Shown: positions 1 through 8,922 of the stretch, one piece after another
How the letters are laid out: the number at the start of each line of letters is the position of its first letter
Position numbering within the stretch: position 1 is the first letter of the stretch
Origin: Ruminiclostridium herbifermentans
Lineage (GTDB): Bacteria; Bacillota; Clostridia; Acetivibrionales; DSM-1351
NCBI RefSeq assembly: GCF_005473905.2
Contig: NZ_CP061336.1
Span: 682,001-746,000, forward strand
Length of the DNA stretch: 64,000 bases
Direction: 5' to 3'
The notes under the pieces: model-generated
The model's input: the letters and a program-made list of their open reading frames with translations, nothing else
The model's database searches: none
Told to the model about the DNA's origin: nothing
Made by a program: the position numbers and the translations under genes

Positions 1-990
1 TCTGTAATTCTTGTAATACTAATTTATACAGGTGGAAAAATGCTTTACGGAGAAAAGGCAGGAAGAGTAGCAGCTCTAATGACTGCACTTTGGCCGGCTC
101 AAATAATGTATACCTCTGTAATTGCATCTGAGCATTTATTCTTAATATTGTTTATTGCTTCAGTACTGCTGATTTTAAAATTTATAAAGAAGTATACCTA
201 TAAAAATTATGAAATGATAAATGGTAATTTGATTTTAATTGGAATTGGTGTGCTTACAGCCTGCGCACAGTTGGTAAGACCTATGGCAATGCTTTTGCTG
301 CCTGTATTTGCAGTGTTTGTATTACTATATAATAAATACCGGGCAAATTCAATTGATAATGCAGGCTTGAAGCTTAAATCTATTGTGTTGGTAGTTATCT
401 GTTATTTTGGATTGATTAATTTAGTAAATATACCTATTCAAAATGCCACAGGAGTTGATATAACAAAATCAAACGGTGGATTTAACTTGATGATAGGAAC
501 TAATATCAAATCCAATGGAACCTTTAATACAGAAGACTTTGGAATAATTGAAAAGAATAATTATGATTTTGAAAAGGTTCATAAAGAGGCAAAACAAATA
601 GCCATAGAGAGATTGAAGGGCGACCCCAAGCATCTATGGAACTTAGCAAAGAAAAAATATCAGATTCTTTGGGGAAATGAAAATTACGGGTACTATTGGA
701 GTATGGTTGCGGCACAAAACTCCCAAGCTGAAAGAATAATAAAATCTCATCCAAGAGCTTTTTATGGTATGGCTCAGTTCTTCTATACTTTGGTCATCTT
801 AATGGCTTTATGTGCATGCTTCTATACCCTTAGAGAAAAACGGTATGATGCACTTGTTTTATTGATGATATTTGGCGGGATACTAGTATCCTATACATTC
901 CTTGAAGTACAGGCAAGATATCATATGCCTGTTATACCAATATTGATTTTATTTGGGTCGAGTTTTCTTACCGAAGACAGTAAGATATAA
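1..990 (+). CDS. GT39/ArnT-like membrane glycosyltransferase, 5' end outside window
   Basis: The frame is open from the first base, so only the C-terminal 329 residues are visible. The protein is strongly hydrophobic. Membrane segments run through the first ~55 residues, then ~85-155, and a pair lies at the C-terminus, separated by a soluble stretch (visible residues ~160-245). The stretch reading GEKAGRVAALMTALWPAQI, followed by an SEH tripeptide, resembles the conserved second loop of the GT39 (dolichyl-phosphate mannosyltransferase/ArnT) superfamily. The closing EVQARYHMPVIPIL also fits that family. Such enzymes move a lipid-linked sugar to an acceptor on the outer membrane face. It lies at the edge of a surface-polysaccharide region, which suits that role. 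The donor and acceptor cannot be read from the sequence, and the catalytic first loop is not in the window. Confidence 0.7.
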   Translation, partial: SVILVILIYTGGKMLYGEKAGRVAALMTALWPAQIMYTSVIASEHLFLILFIASVLLILKFIKKYTYKNYEMINGNLILIGIGVLTACAQLVRPMAMLLLPVFAVFVLLYNKYRANSIDNAGLKLKSIVLVVICYFGLINLVNIPIQNATGVDITKSNGGFNLMIGTNIKSNGTFNTEDFGIIEKNNYDFEKVHKEAKQIAIERLKGDPKHLWNLAKKKYQILWGNENYGYYWSMVAAQNSQAERIIKSHPRAFYGMAQFFYTLVILMALCACFYTLREKRYDALVLLMIFGGILVSYTFLEVQARYHMPVIPILILFGSSFLTEDSKI

Positions 991-1031
991 TTTAAATGTA
1001 AGTATGGTGATAAGGGTAATTAAAATATAGA

Positions 1032-1100
1032 AAAGGAGATACCGAGGCTAATCCATTTCCTTAATATTATTTTAGAAATGTTGGCATGGGCATATTTATG
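1032..1100 (+). promoter_or_regulatory. Hairpin-bridged ribosome-binding site of the pentapeptide gene
   Basis: AAAGGAGAT (1032-1040) lies 59 nt before the ATG at 1098, and no Shine-Dalgarno site is closer. Between them CATTTC (1054-1059) pairs with GAAATG (1075-1080). GGCTAA (1046-1051) pairs with TTGGC (1081-1085). CC (1042-1043) can pair with GG (1088-1089). Folding leaves about 11 nt between GGAG and ATG. The 3' side carries GGCATGGGCATA, shared with the sites before 42943 and 52494. Confidence 0.5.
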
Positions 1101-1721
1101 AAATTAGATAGACCTAAAATTAAAGTACTAAAAGAAGCAACTTTTGAAGAATGTGCTTTGACTAATCAATTTACAAATAAAAAGTTTGTTGGAAAACTTG
1201 AAAAGGACATTAAAATTGAGGATGCAGAATTTGAGTGTTGTCACTTTATTGAAATTGACTTCAAGCTAATAAAACCAGAAAAATTGATAATTTGGGATTG
1301 CATTTTTGAGAGATGTGATTTGTCAAACTTTATCTTCAATAAGATATCATTGAAAAGATGCGAATTCATTAATTGCAAATTAATGGGAACTGTTTTTAGT
1401 GAATGTTTTTTGGAAAGTATATTATTTGAAAAGATTAATGGAAGATATATAAATATAAATGGCAGCAAAATTCGCAATATTAAAGTGAAGAATTCTGATT
1501 TTAGTGAGGGTAGATTAATGGAAAATAACACTAAAAATATAGAGGTTGAAGAAGTCAATTTCAATAGTTGCGACTTTATCAAAACGAATCTGAATGATGT
1601 AGACTTTAGTAATTGTAATATAGAAGGTATCAACATAGATTTACAAAGCTTGAAGGGAATGAAGGTAAATAGTTATCAAGCTAGTTGCTTAGCTTCAATT
1701 CTTGGAATTAAAATTGTGTGA
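1098..1721 (+). CDS. Pentapeptide-repeat protein
   Basis: The protein has 207 residues, most of them in imperfect five-residue repeats with the A(D/N)LXX rhythm (for example CIFERCDLSNFIFNK and SDFSEGRLME). Central hydrophobic or aromatic positions recur through residues ~25-180, which predicts a right-handed quadrilateral beta-helix. It is cysteine-rich for a cytoplasmic protein. No signal peptide or membrane segment is seen. Pentapeptide proteins include the DNA-mimicking gyrase protectors (Qnr, MfpA), but many have no known role and nothing here decides the function. An in-frame ATG at 1086 lies in the conserved CATGGG of the upstream hairpin and has no Shine-Dalgarno site. I prefer 1098, placed like the starts at 42943 and 52494. 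The gene is followed after 20 nt by the Fe-S protein gene. Confidence 0.75.
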   Translation: MKLDRPKIKVLKEATFEECALTNQFTNKKFVGKLEKDIKIEDAEFECCHFIEIDFKLIKPEKLIIWDCIFERCDLSNFIFNKISLKRCEFINCKLMGTVFSECFLESILFEKINGRYININGSKIRNIKVKNSDFSEGRLMENNTKNIEVEEVNFNSCDFIKTNLNDVDFSNCNIEGINIDLQSLKGMKVNSYQASCLASILGIKIV

Positions 1722-1741
1722 ACTATAGAAGAGGAGATTTA

Positions 1742-2938
1742 ATGATTAAAATTACAGAAAAACAGAACTGCACTGGCTGTCATGCCTGTTCAAATATCTG
1801 TCCTAAGCAATGCATTATTATGGAGGCTGATAAAGAAGGTTTTTTATATCCTAAAGTAGACTTAGATAGATGTGTTGATTGCGGACTTTGTGAAAAGATA
1901 TGTCCAGTGCTTGCTAATATAAAAGTAGATAATGAACCACGAGCTTATGCCTGTAACAATAAAAATGAACAGATTCGATTAGAGAGCTCATCAGGCGGTA
2001 TATTTACACTGATTACAGAGCAGATAATTAATGATGGCGGTGTTGTGTTTGGCGTTAGCCTAAATAAAGATTTAACTGTACTGCACAGCTATGTGGAAAC
2101 TAAGGAACAACTGAAAGCTTTCCGTGGTTCAAAATATGTTCAGAGTAAGATTGGAGAAACTTATAAAACAGCCGAACATTTTCTTAAGCAGAGCCGAAAG
2201 GTATTATTTTCAGGAACACCTTGCCAGATAGAAGGTTTAAAAGCTTATTTACAGAAGGACTATGACAATTTGTTTTGTATAGATATTATTTGTCACGGAG
2301 TACCATCGCCTAAGGTTTGGGAAAAATACCTTTCATATCAGGAAAAACGCGAAGGTGCTAAGGCAGAGGGAGCAAATTTTAGACACAAAAATAAGGGATG
2401 GAATAAATTCTCTATGGCTTTAGAATTTGACAATGGAAATGAGTATATTCAAACCCTGGATAAGGATTTATATATGAAGGCATTTTTAAAGGATACATGC
2501 CTGCGACCCTCATGCCATAAGTGTAGCTTTAAGACATTGCACAGAAAGAGTGATATCACACTTGCTGATTTTTGGGGTATAAATAAGGTGTTGCCAAAGA
2601 TGGATGATGATAAAGGTACTTCACTTATTCTGATAAATAGCGAAAGAGGAAGAACTATGTTTGACAGCCTTCAAGATAGCATTTTGTTTGAAGAGGTTGA
2701 TTTAAACAAAGCAGTTTCCTATAATCCTGCTGCATTTAGATCTGCTATTTTAAATCCAAACAGAGAAGGTTTTTTCAGAGATTTAGATAACCTTTCCTTT
2801 GACAAATTAGTGGATAAATATTGCTCTGAGAGTATGACTGTGTTAGTTAAAAGGAAAACAAAATCAGTAGTAATTGCAATACTAAAAAAAACGAGATTAC
2901 TAAATTTAGCGAAAAAAGTGCTGAAATGTGTGGATTGA
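1742..2938 (+). CDS. Fe-S / F420H2-dehydrogenase beta-domain protein of polysaccharide loci
   Basis: The protein has 398 residues. The N-terminal ~55 residues are a 2x[4Fe-4S] ferredoxin domain with two CxxCxxCxxxCP motifs (CTGCHACSNICP and CVDCGLCEKICP). Next come the F420 hydrogenase/dehydrogenase beta-subunit N- and C-terminal domains, including SSGGIFTLI, FSGTPCQIEGL, DIICHGVPSP and a CLRPSCHKC cluster. In Clostridia and Bacteroides this family is common in exopolysaccharide loci next to pyruvyl transferases. F420 itself is often absent there, so a redox role on a polysaccharide precursor is inferred. GAGGAG precedes the ATG at 1742 by 8 nt. A longer frame from a GTG at 1718 is not favoured. 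The pyruvyl transferase at 7747-8922 lies in the same region on the other strand. Confidence 0.82.
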   Translation: MIKITEKQNCTGCHACSNICPKQCIIMEADKEGFLYPKVDLDRCVDCGLCEKICPVLANIKVDNEPRAYACNNKNEQIRLESSSGGIFTLITEQIINDGGVVFGVSLNKDLTVLHSYVETKEQLKAFRGSKYVQSKIGETYKTAEHFLKQSRKVLFSGTPCQIEGLKAYLQKDYDNLFCIDIICHGVPSPKVWEKYLSYQEKREGAKAEGANFRHKNKGWNKFSMALEFDNGNEYIQTLDKDLYMKAFLKDTCLRPSCHKCSFKTLHRKSDITLADFWGINKVLPKMDDDKGTSLILINSERGRTMFDSLQDSILFEEVDLNKAVSYNPAAFRSAILNPNREGFFRDLDNLSFDKLVDKYCSESMTVLVKRKTKSVVIAILKKTRLLNLAKKVLKCVD

Positions 2939-3329
2939 TACAGTTGTTATTGTGCTAAGGTAAGATTATACATTGAAGTGATACTAATTAATTATGACTA
3001 ATTAGTGGAGAAAATATCTTTGTTTAGTGCAAGGTGTTTTTATAGCTTAAGTTTGAAGTTCCTCAAAACAGTATTCTTCCAATTTGTCTGAATACAAGAT
3101 GATGTCGTGGAAATTATTACTTTCTATTAAGTTTATGCCCCTAGCTATAGTAGTTTTGATTATAAAACAATTAAAGTTTCAAAAGTCGTATAATTACATT
3201 TTATAACAAAAAAATATTATTTCATGCAGCAAGTAATCTAAATTGACTTTTTATGCTATAATTATAAAGCATGCTTAGCGAAAAATAGTAATGGGTATGT
3301 AAAAAACGACATTTGGAGGAAGCATAAAA
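2939..3329 (+). other. Intergenic region with hairpin and promoter
   Basis: This 391-bp gap has no convincing gene. ACTAATTA (2983-2990) and TAATTAGT (2999-3006) form a perfect 8-bp hairpin without a clear T-run. The only promoter-like element is the extended -10 near 3254-3262. Confidence 0.5.
3254..3262 (+). promoter_or_regulatory. Extended -10 promoter element for the lipoprotein
   Basis: TGCTATAAT is an extended -10 (TGN-TATAAT) 67 nt before the GTG start at 3330. No good -35 is found 17 nt upstream, which is acceptable for extended -10 promoters. Confidence 0.4.
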
Positions 3330-3824
3330 GTGAAAAAAATGAGAAACATTATAGCAATCATTTCAGCACTACTTATTTGTGTAACAGCATTAGTAGGTTG
3401 CGGATCTGATCCAGTGCAAGATGATTTGATTAATTACATTAATAATCAGCTACCAGAAATTGCATCATTGGAAACAAAAGTAACCACCGAGTACGATGCG
3501 ATTAGGTCTGACAGTAATGCAGACGATGCAGCATTTGCAGCTAAATTAAAAGATGTGATAATTCCTGCATCTGCAGAACTGGTTGCAAAAGCAAAAGCAA
3601 CTGTTCCAGCAACAGAAGAAGTGAAAAAAGTACACGATAAATATATTGCTGCAGCGACAGTACAAGGAGAAGCTTTTGACATACTTCTTGATGCAGCTGA
3701 GAAGAGCGACGGAGAGTTAGCTAAAACTGGAACTGATAAGTTAAATGAGGCTGATAAGGTATCAAAAGAGTTTTTAGCAGACTTAGAAACTTTGAAAAAA
3801 GATCATGGGGTAGAAAACAAATAA
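3330..3824 (+). CDS. Small secreted lipoprotein, function unknown
   Basis: The protein has 164 residues. The first ~24 are a lipoprotein signal peptide with basic n-region, hydrophobic core ALLICVTALV and lipobox LVGC; Cys24 would be lipidated. The mature part is polar, alanine- and lysine-rich and predicted largely helical, without cysteines or a domain I recognise. The start is GTG at 3330, preceded by TTGGAGGAAG with ~11 nt spacing; an ATG nine bases later is too far from that site. It is monocistronic, with its own promoter element and a strong terminator immediately after it. It should sit on the outer leaflet of the cell membrane. No function is claimed. Confidence 0.75.
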   Translation: MKKMRNIIAIISALLICVTALVGCGSDPVQDDLINYINNQLPEIASLETKVTTEYDAIRSDSNADDAAFAAKLKDVIIPASAELVAKAKATVPATEEVKKVHDKYIAAATVQGEAFDILLDAAEKSDGELAKTGTDKLNEADKVSKEFLADLETLKKDHGVENK

Positions 3825-3837
3825 CATTGAATTAAAA

Positions 3838-3882
3838 ACTCCTTAGATAGTACTGAGAATGGTATTATCTAAGGAGTTTTTT
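3838..3882 (+). terminator. Rho-independent terminator after the lipoprotein
   Basis: ACTCCTTAGATA (3838-3849) and TATCTAAGGAGT (3866-3877) form a perfect 12-bp stem followed by a run of six Ts. Confidence 0.92.
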
Positions 3883-3940
3883 GTGTACCAATATCACACG
3901 TTCTAAATGTGTTTCTAACAGCTTATATCTGAGTAGAAAA

Positions 3941-4041
3941 TAAAAAGCCTTAATAAAATACCTCAATAAAATACCTCAATAAAAAGCCCAATAAAAAGCC
4001 CTAATAAAAAGCCCTAATAAAAAGCCTCAATAAAAAGCCTC
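3941..4041. repeat. Degenerate tandem repeat of 13-14 bp
   Basis: About seven head-to-tail copies of AATAAAAAGCCCT and variants (AATAAAATACCTC, AATAAAAAGCCTC) lie between two converging transcription units. The unit length wobbles between 12 and 14 bp, so it is not coding. Confidence 0.85.
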
Positions 4042-4094
4042 CTTATTAAATTATTTGCAGGCTTGCTAACTGCAATTAAAATAATAAGAAGGCT
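4031..4094 (-). terminator. Terminator of the polysaccharide operon (minus strand)
   Basis: AGCCTCCTTATT (4036-4047) and AATAAGAAGGCT (4083-4094) pair with one mismatch. Read on the minus strand the stem is followed by TTTTTATTG. It lies ~40 nt after the stop of the O-antigen-ligase gene and overlaps the tandem repeat. Confidence 0.6.
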
Positions 4095-4134
4095 AAAAGC
4101 TTATTTGAGGTTATAAAATTAAATAAGTACTAAA

Positions 4135-5847
4135 TTAAATACTCTCATTTTTAGCAATAATTTTTGTAAGTACATTAGTAGGACCTTTCCTAATAAATCC
4201 TAGATAAACGCAAATTGCTGATATTGTCCAGAAGTATGTGGTTACAGAAGGTGCATCAAAGTTATTAAGTACTATATTAGTAAATAGAATACCTACCATA
4301 GCTCCGAATCCACTTTGAACAATTCCTTTAGAAACATTATCTTCAACTTTTCTAATTGCTCTTAGAGGCCAAACCACCCCATTATATAAAGCTATTAAAA
4401 ATGAAATGAAACCAAATATGCCCATTTCTACAGCTGCCTTAAGATAATAATTATCAACATAGAAGGCGCCTTTAACCTTATTATTTGTTGCTACGGCACC
4501 ACCAAATTTTCCAAAGCCTGTTCCAAATATAGGATTGTTATAGAACATTTCCAAGGCTTTTGGCCATTTTGAGAATCTTCCGCCTCTGAAGCTGCTTGCA
4601 ATATATTCCGGATGTAGCAAGTAACTAATCCTGCTCTGAACTGTTGGAACAAAGCTATAAGCGAGAGCTGCTACAACTACTAACCCAATAATTAACTTGT
4701 ATTTTTTACTTAGAATTGCATAAATAATCAGTGCAAGCCCAAGTGCTATCCAGGAAGAACGTGAACCAGTAAGAATTAAGCAAACTCCCATCAAACCAGT
4801 AGCGAAGGTGTATAAAAGTTTTTTCAAAATATGTTTTTCTGAAAAAACCAGTGATATCGCCAGAGGTATTAGCATAGCTAATAAGCAGCCAAGAACATTT
4901 GGACTTCCTACAATTGAGAAAACTCTAGGGCCAGAAGTAGCCTCCACCTTGTCAGTCCAATATGCAGGAGTCTCAACTTTAGCAATATACTGATATATAC
5001 CAATTACAGACATAAAAATACCTGTAAAAATCATTATCTTTACTAAGTTTTTAGCACCATTTTCACTTCTAAGCAGCTTAACAACAATAAAGAAGAACAT
5101 TAAGTACTCTATATTTGACCTTAATCCATCAAAACCAAGTGAATCAAAGGACGCTACAACAAACAGAACTATTGCCACAAAGAAGAATTGAAATAATGGA
5201 AAATCAACAGGTGACCAATTAAAGGAGAAATCTCTTCTGTCCACTATCCATCTATAAAACCATACTCCGATACAGAAAATAATTAGAAGTTCATCCCAAG
5301 TAGATGCTAGTGAACCTATATTAGTTTCAACAGCTATAAAGTATAATATAGGATATAAACCTACTAGGTAAGCTGCTCTTTCAAAATCACGCAATATAAA
5401 TATTGTGGCTAAAACACCTATAATTCCTACTACAGCAATTTTAGGCAAGAAGCAGCCAGCTAAACAAAGAATAATGGCAATAATAATAAAGAAAGCAACT
5501 CTATACCACTTACCAAAACACTTTTCGCCTAAATTCAATGTGCCTTTAATTAATTTATAAAGAAGGCTATTTTTGTATGCGCGTGAGTATGCAGAATTAA
5601 TATTTTCTGCAATATAATCCAGCTTATTTCCGCAAAACGCCAAGAACCTATATGTTAATGAGTATACATATTTTGGAGTACGTGCAGTGTAATCCTGTAC
5701 AATTTTATAAGTTAGACTGCTTTGGTTCCATTCTGATATTTTTAGCAATATTTTATTTATTAAGCTATTACGAAAAGCATTAGAGAATAACTTATAAATA
5801 TATATCAGAAGGCTATAAAGCAGGCTATTAGATATATATTTCCACAC
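4135..5847 (-). CDS. O-antigen ligase / Wzy-type polymerase family membrane protein
   Basis: The protein has 570 residues. About 115 polar or amphipathic residues are followed by roughly a dozen membrane segments (residues ~118-560). A large extracytoplasmic loop after segment ~9 carries a region reading FRGGRFSKWPKALEMFYNNP and a glycine-rich GTGFGKFGG, typical of the O-antigen ligase/WaaL-Wzy superfamily. A GSRSSW motif lies in the preceding helices. The family joins or polymerises undecaprenol-linked glycans on the outer membrane face. The start is GTG with AGGAGGA 8-10 nt upstream. It is last in a minus-strand operon behind DUF4330 (13-nt gap), GT2 and pyruvyl transferase. The N-terminal stretch has repeated NSLLYSLL/NSLLYKLI-like blocks, which is unusual. 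Ligase versus polymerase cannot be decided. Confidence 0.8.
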   Translation of the reverse strand: MWKYISNSLLYSLLIYIYKLFSNAFRNSLINKILLKISEWNQSSLTYKIVQDYTARTPKYVYSLTYRFLAFCGNKLDYIAENINSAYSRAYKNSLLYKLIKGTLNLGEKCFGKWYRVAFFIIIAIILCLAGCFLPKIAVVGIIGVLATIFILRDFERAAYLVGLYPILYFIAVETNIGSLASTWDELLIIFCIGVWFYRWIVDRRDFSFNWSPVDFPLFQFFFVAIVLFVVASFDSLGFDGLRSNIEYLMFFFIVVKLLRSENGAKNLVKIMIFTGIFMSVIGIYQYIAKVETPAYWTDKVEATSGPRVFSIVGSPNVLGCLLAMLIPLAISLVFSEKHILKKLLYTFATGLMGVCLILTGSRSSWIALGLALIIYAILSKKYKLIIGLVVVAALAYSFVPTVQSRISYLLHPEYIASSFRGGRFSKWPKALEMFYNNPIFGTGFGKFGGAVATNNKVKGAFYVDNYYLKAAVEMGIFGFISFLIALYNGVVWPLRAIRKVEDNVSKGIVQSGFGAMVGILFTNIVLNNFDAPSVTTYFWTISAICVYLGFIRKGPTNVLTKIIAKNESI

Positions 5848-5860
5848 TTAAAGATTCCTC

Positions 5861-6355
5861 CTAATTAAACTCGATGGCTTCTATAGTTCCCTGTGTTTCA
5901 AAGGTACGAGTTTTTAATGTAAATACTTTACCTACTGCAACATCCTGACTATCTAATGTAATTTTTCCGTTACCAGGTTTAGTTTTCATTGTAAATTTAA
6001 CTGTGAGCTCTTTTCTGATTGGGTCAGGAGCATATACTGCTTTTCCATCAGCTGTACTTATTGGTACTTGTAGGTCTGTATAGGATATGGACTTGATATA
6101 TGCGTCTGCAGGATTTAAAAGTGAAATAAGCTGGTCACCCTCTTTTAGAGCTTTTATTTGATCAGTATTTCTTACTGTACATCTATAAGTAACAGTTATA
6201 TTTTGCTGATTTTCTCCAGTTGCAATAGGACTAACGTCTGTACCAATTGTCTTAAAAAAGACTACTACACCAACTAACAATACTAGAACAATAATGCTAA
6301 AATCAATAATATTAATTAATCCAAATAACTTGCCTTTTTCATTTACTATCTTCAT
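5861..6355 (-). CDS. DUF4330 family membrane-anchored protein
   Basis: The protein has 164 residues. The start MKIVNEKGKLFGLINIIDF matches the conserved opening of DUF4330 proteins (EKGKLFGxINIIDxxVI). One transmembrane helix follows (residues ~18-38). The extracytoplasmic remainder is beta-rich, with VTYRCTVRNTDQIKALKEGD and a closing FETQGTIEAIEFN. The family is typical of clostridial polysaccharide clusters and its biochemical function is unknown. GGAGAG precedes the ATG by ~8 nt. The gene is 13 nt upstream of the O-antigen ligase gene, and the two are probably co-translated. A role as partner of the membrane polymerase or ligase is inferred from position only. Confidence 0.78.
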   Translation of the reverse strand: MKIVNEKGKLFGLINIIDFSIIVLVLLVGVVVFFKTIGTDVSPIATGENQQNITVTYRCTVRNTDQIKALKEGDQLISLLNPADAYIKSISYTDLQVPISTADGKAVYAPDPIRKELTVKFTMKTKPGNGKITLDSQDVAVGKVFTLKTRTFETQGTIEAIEFN

Positions 6356-6641
6356 ACTAAAATACTCTCCTCAATCTTTTTTTTAATTCTAAAACTAAAC
6401 GATAAGTAATAAAAACCTCATTAATTCTAGGCTTTTTAATAATTTCCATATATTAATATATGTCTACCATGTCATTATTTCAATGTCTTTTCTTGTCCAA
6501 TTTATAATATGGTCAATTACTGCATTTATAAAACTCTTACTCGCCAGAATAACTATTAAAGAAAAGAATATTTCTCGATATTTCCTGGCTAAATATAACA
6601 AAATATAAATTTTTATTGAATTACACAAAACGTAGTATAAA

Positions 6642-7583
6642 TCACTTATACCCATACTTATAACGCAACAATAGCTTTTTGATATAAAGCTTTAAACCAG
6701 TTTCTGAAAAGCTTAATTTATAATCATCAATCAATTTCAGTGGTGATTTTTCGAAAAAATCCTCGTCTGGCTTTATACCATTACAAAGCCTTTGATAAAG
6801 ACAATATATTGCAACACTAGGAATCTTATAATGGATTATAGCATTTTCAATGTCCTGCTTATTATAAGGTATAGAGGATTGGGCAGTTTGTATCCATTGA
6901 CCAAATTCCCTCCACAATTGTATCTCAGGCAGTCTGTCTGGTGCGGTTGATAGCGAATTGGGTCTTTGCCTGTAAAGAGCTAGTGTTTCTTTAACAAAAC
7001 AAAACTCACATTTAAATAGCAGCCTATAGAAAAAATCCATATCCTCAGCCCAATTTAAGCCTGGCCTGAAGGTAATAGAATTATTTATAATAACTGACTT
7101 CTTTACAACAACAGTGCTTGTCCATACAGAAACCTTTTCTTTTATTACATCTATCAATATTTTGCCTTCTGAGTAGCGTTTGGGAAAGACTTCACCCTTT
7201 GAAGCTTCGCAAAAGTACTGATAACCGCAATAACAGGCATCCATGCCGGTACTGGTCAGTCTGTTTATTTGCTTTTCAAGCTTAGTTGGCAACCATAAGT
7301 CATCACTATCTAAAAATGCTACAAATTCACCTTGAGATTGCTCAATAGCATTGTTTCTAGCAGCAGAAACACCTTGATTGGATTGAAAAAAGTACTTGAT
7401 TCTGGCATCTTTTTCAACTAAGCCTTTTACAATTTCAGCTCCGTTATCTGTACTGCCGTCATCCATTATGATAACTTCAAAATTGCCATAGGTTTGAGCC
7501 AGTACACTTTCCACTGTTTGCTTGATATATTGACTAGTATTATACATTGGTATTATTACGGAAATTAATGGTGGACTGTTCAT
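6642..7583 (-). CDS. Family 2 glycosyltransferase
   Basis: The protein has 313 residues with a GT-A fold. The N-terminus reads ISVIIPMYNTSQYIKQTVES, followed by VIIMDDGSTDNG and the metal/nucleotide-sugar motif FLDSDDLW (residues ~92-99). An ED pair (NWAEDMDFFYRLL, ~residue 185) is the usual catalytic-base region of GT2 enzymes. No membrane segments are seen, so it acts on the cytoplasmic face of a lipid-linked glycan. AGGAGG lies 7 nt before the ATG. It is second in the minus-strand polysaccharide operon. The gap to the DUF4330 gene is 286 bp, longer than elsewhere in the operon, and contains only a dubious 63-codon frame. The sugar transferred is unknown. Confidence 0.88.
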   Translation of the reverse strand: MNSPPLISVIIPMYNTSQYIKQTVESVLAQTYGNFEVIIMDDGSTDNGAEIVKGLVEKDARIKYFFQSNQGVSAARNNAIEQSQGEFVAFLDSDDLWLPTKLEKQINRLTSTGMDACYCGYQYFCEASKGEVFPKRYSEGKILIDVIKEKVSVWTSTVVVKKSVIINNSITFRPGLNWAEDMDFFYRLLFKCEFCFVKETLALYRQRPNSLSTAPDRLPEIQLWREFGQWIQTAQSSIPYNKQDIENAIIHYKIPSVAIYCLYQRLCNGIKPDEDFFEKSPLKLIDDYKLSFSETGLKLYIKKLLLRYKYGYK

Positions 7584-7746
7584 TTGACTTCCTCCTATGC
7601 TTAATGTAAATTAAGTTGATTACTTTTAGCTGACATTCCCGTTTTTGGTTTTAAGTTTAACATTGCACTATACTGATGTCAAATTTTCAGAAGAACGTGT
7701 TATGCAATATTAGGCGTAATTATAACAGAAAGATTATAAAATTTAC

Positions 7747-8922
7747 TTAATTTAAGCCAAGCTTTTTTACATAATCTCCAGCCTTATATGCATTGCTGAT
7801 GTACTCTGGCATAAAGCCTTCAAGGTGTTTTCTGATTTCATCTTCTTCAGCTGCTAAAGAGTTATATGCATTTATTAACTGATCCTCTTGCTCTAATTTC
7901 TGAACAGGTAAAATGTATTTATCCTCACTGCCGAATATATCCTTTGCGATTCCTCTCGCCTTGACAGAATAGCCTATTACTAATGTTGGCACAAATGTGG
8001 AATAGGCTGCAATTGTAGCATGAGTACGAGCCCCAATAAATAATTTGCATTGAGATATAAAACCTTTTAGTTCCATGCAATTATATGTGCCACCAATTAA
8101 TATAACCCTGCCAGTGTCTTTGAACATATCGTACAGCTTACGAAGGGGAACCATATCATTGTCATGATCCCATAGAACGTGAGGAATTAAGGCGATTTGA
8201 CTATCGGTTGTATTTATAATGTGCTGTATCAGTGTTGAATAACTTTTAAAAACAATACCTTCGCTGCGCTCGTTTTTCATAATTAATGGGCTTACATTAA
8301 TGCCAATAGTATTTCCTGCAACAAAGCCATTTGGAAGCTTAGCAAGCTTTGTATCCAGTGTAAAAGCTGGGTCAGGCAAAAGAACTACATTAGTTAGTCC
8401 TTTTTCAACAAATGCGCGATAGGTAATACTCTCTCTAGCAATAATAAGGCTATACCTTTTCAAATCTTCCAACATTTCTTTATTAATGACCTCAGGGTCA
8501 ACTGAGCAGCCCCAGAAAACTGTTTTGCTTCCTTTTTGAGCAGCAATTCTGTTAGTGTAGTATATCCATCTGGGTATGCCGTAGCAGTAATTATCACCTC
8601 CAATAGAAAGACTTAAGGTGTTTTTGTCCATAGCAGAGACAATATCTTTTTGAGAGAAAGAAAAAAGCAGGTTCTGATTTATTCGTAATTTCCTTAAAGC
8701 AGCATCAATTAAACGAAGGGGATGTAATCCTTCATACCTTTTGTATTCTATTATATTTAATTTAAAATCAGGAGATAGGAAATCAATATCTTCCTGACTT
8801 CTAAAAGTAGCCAGAGATATGTTAATATTATTAAGGTTTAATATTTTTAGTGTTGATCTTACAATTGCCTCACAACCATGATTTCTACTCCCTGCGTGAG
8901 CATACAGCAGTAGCTTTTTCAT
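7747..8922 (-). CDS. Polysaccharide pyruvyl transferase family protein
   Basis: The protein has 391 residues. The N-terminus MKKLLLYAHAGSRNHGCEAI and the internal LSIGGDNYCYG are the hallmarks of the pyruvyl transferase family (PF04230; CsaB, WcaK, EpsI). C-terminal RTHATIAAYSTFVPTLVIGYSVKARGIAKD carries the conserved R-[TL]-H that contacts phosphoenolpyruvate. The predicted role is transfer of a ketal pyruvate to a sugar of a surface polymer. AAGGAGGTAC precedes the ATG. It is first of four minus-strand genes (pyruvyl transferase, GT2, DUF4330, O-antigen ligase). The Fe-S protein at 1742 belongs to a family that often accompanies this one. CsaB at 57931 is a distinct paralogue. Confidence 0.85.
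   Translation of the reverse strand: MKKLLLYAHAGSRNHGCEAIVRSTLKILNLNNINISLATFRSQEDIDFLSPDFKLNIIEYKRYEGLHPLRLIDAALRKLRINQNLLFSFSQKDIVSAMDKNTLSLSIGGDNYCYGIPRWIYYTNRIAAQKGSKTVFWGCSVDPEVINKEMLEDLKRYSLIIARESITYRAFVEKGLTNVVLLPDPAFTLDTKLAKLPNGFVAGNTIGINVSPLIMKNERSEGIVFKSYSTLIQHIINTTDSQIALIPHVLWDHDNDMVPLRKLYDMFKDTGRVILIGGTYNCMELKGFISQCKLFIGARTHATIAAYSTFVPTLVIGYSVKARGIAKDIFGSEDKYILPVQKLEQEDQLINAYNSLAAEEDEIRKHLEGFMPEYISNAYKAGDYVKKLGLN

Noticed and set aside
6464-6655. 63-codon hydrophobic minus frame after the GT2 gene
   Set aside because: It overlaps the GT2 end and has no Shine-Dalgarno site and no family resemblance. The ATGGGTATA start recalls the bridged-site motif but no upstream site and stem were found.
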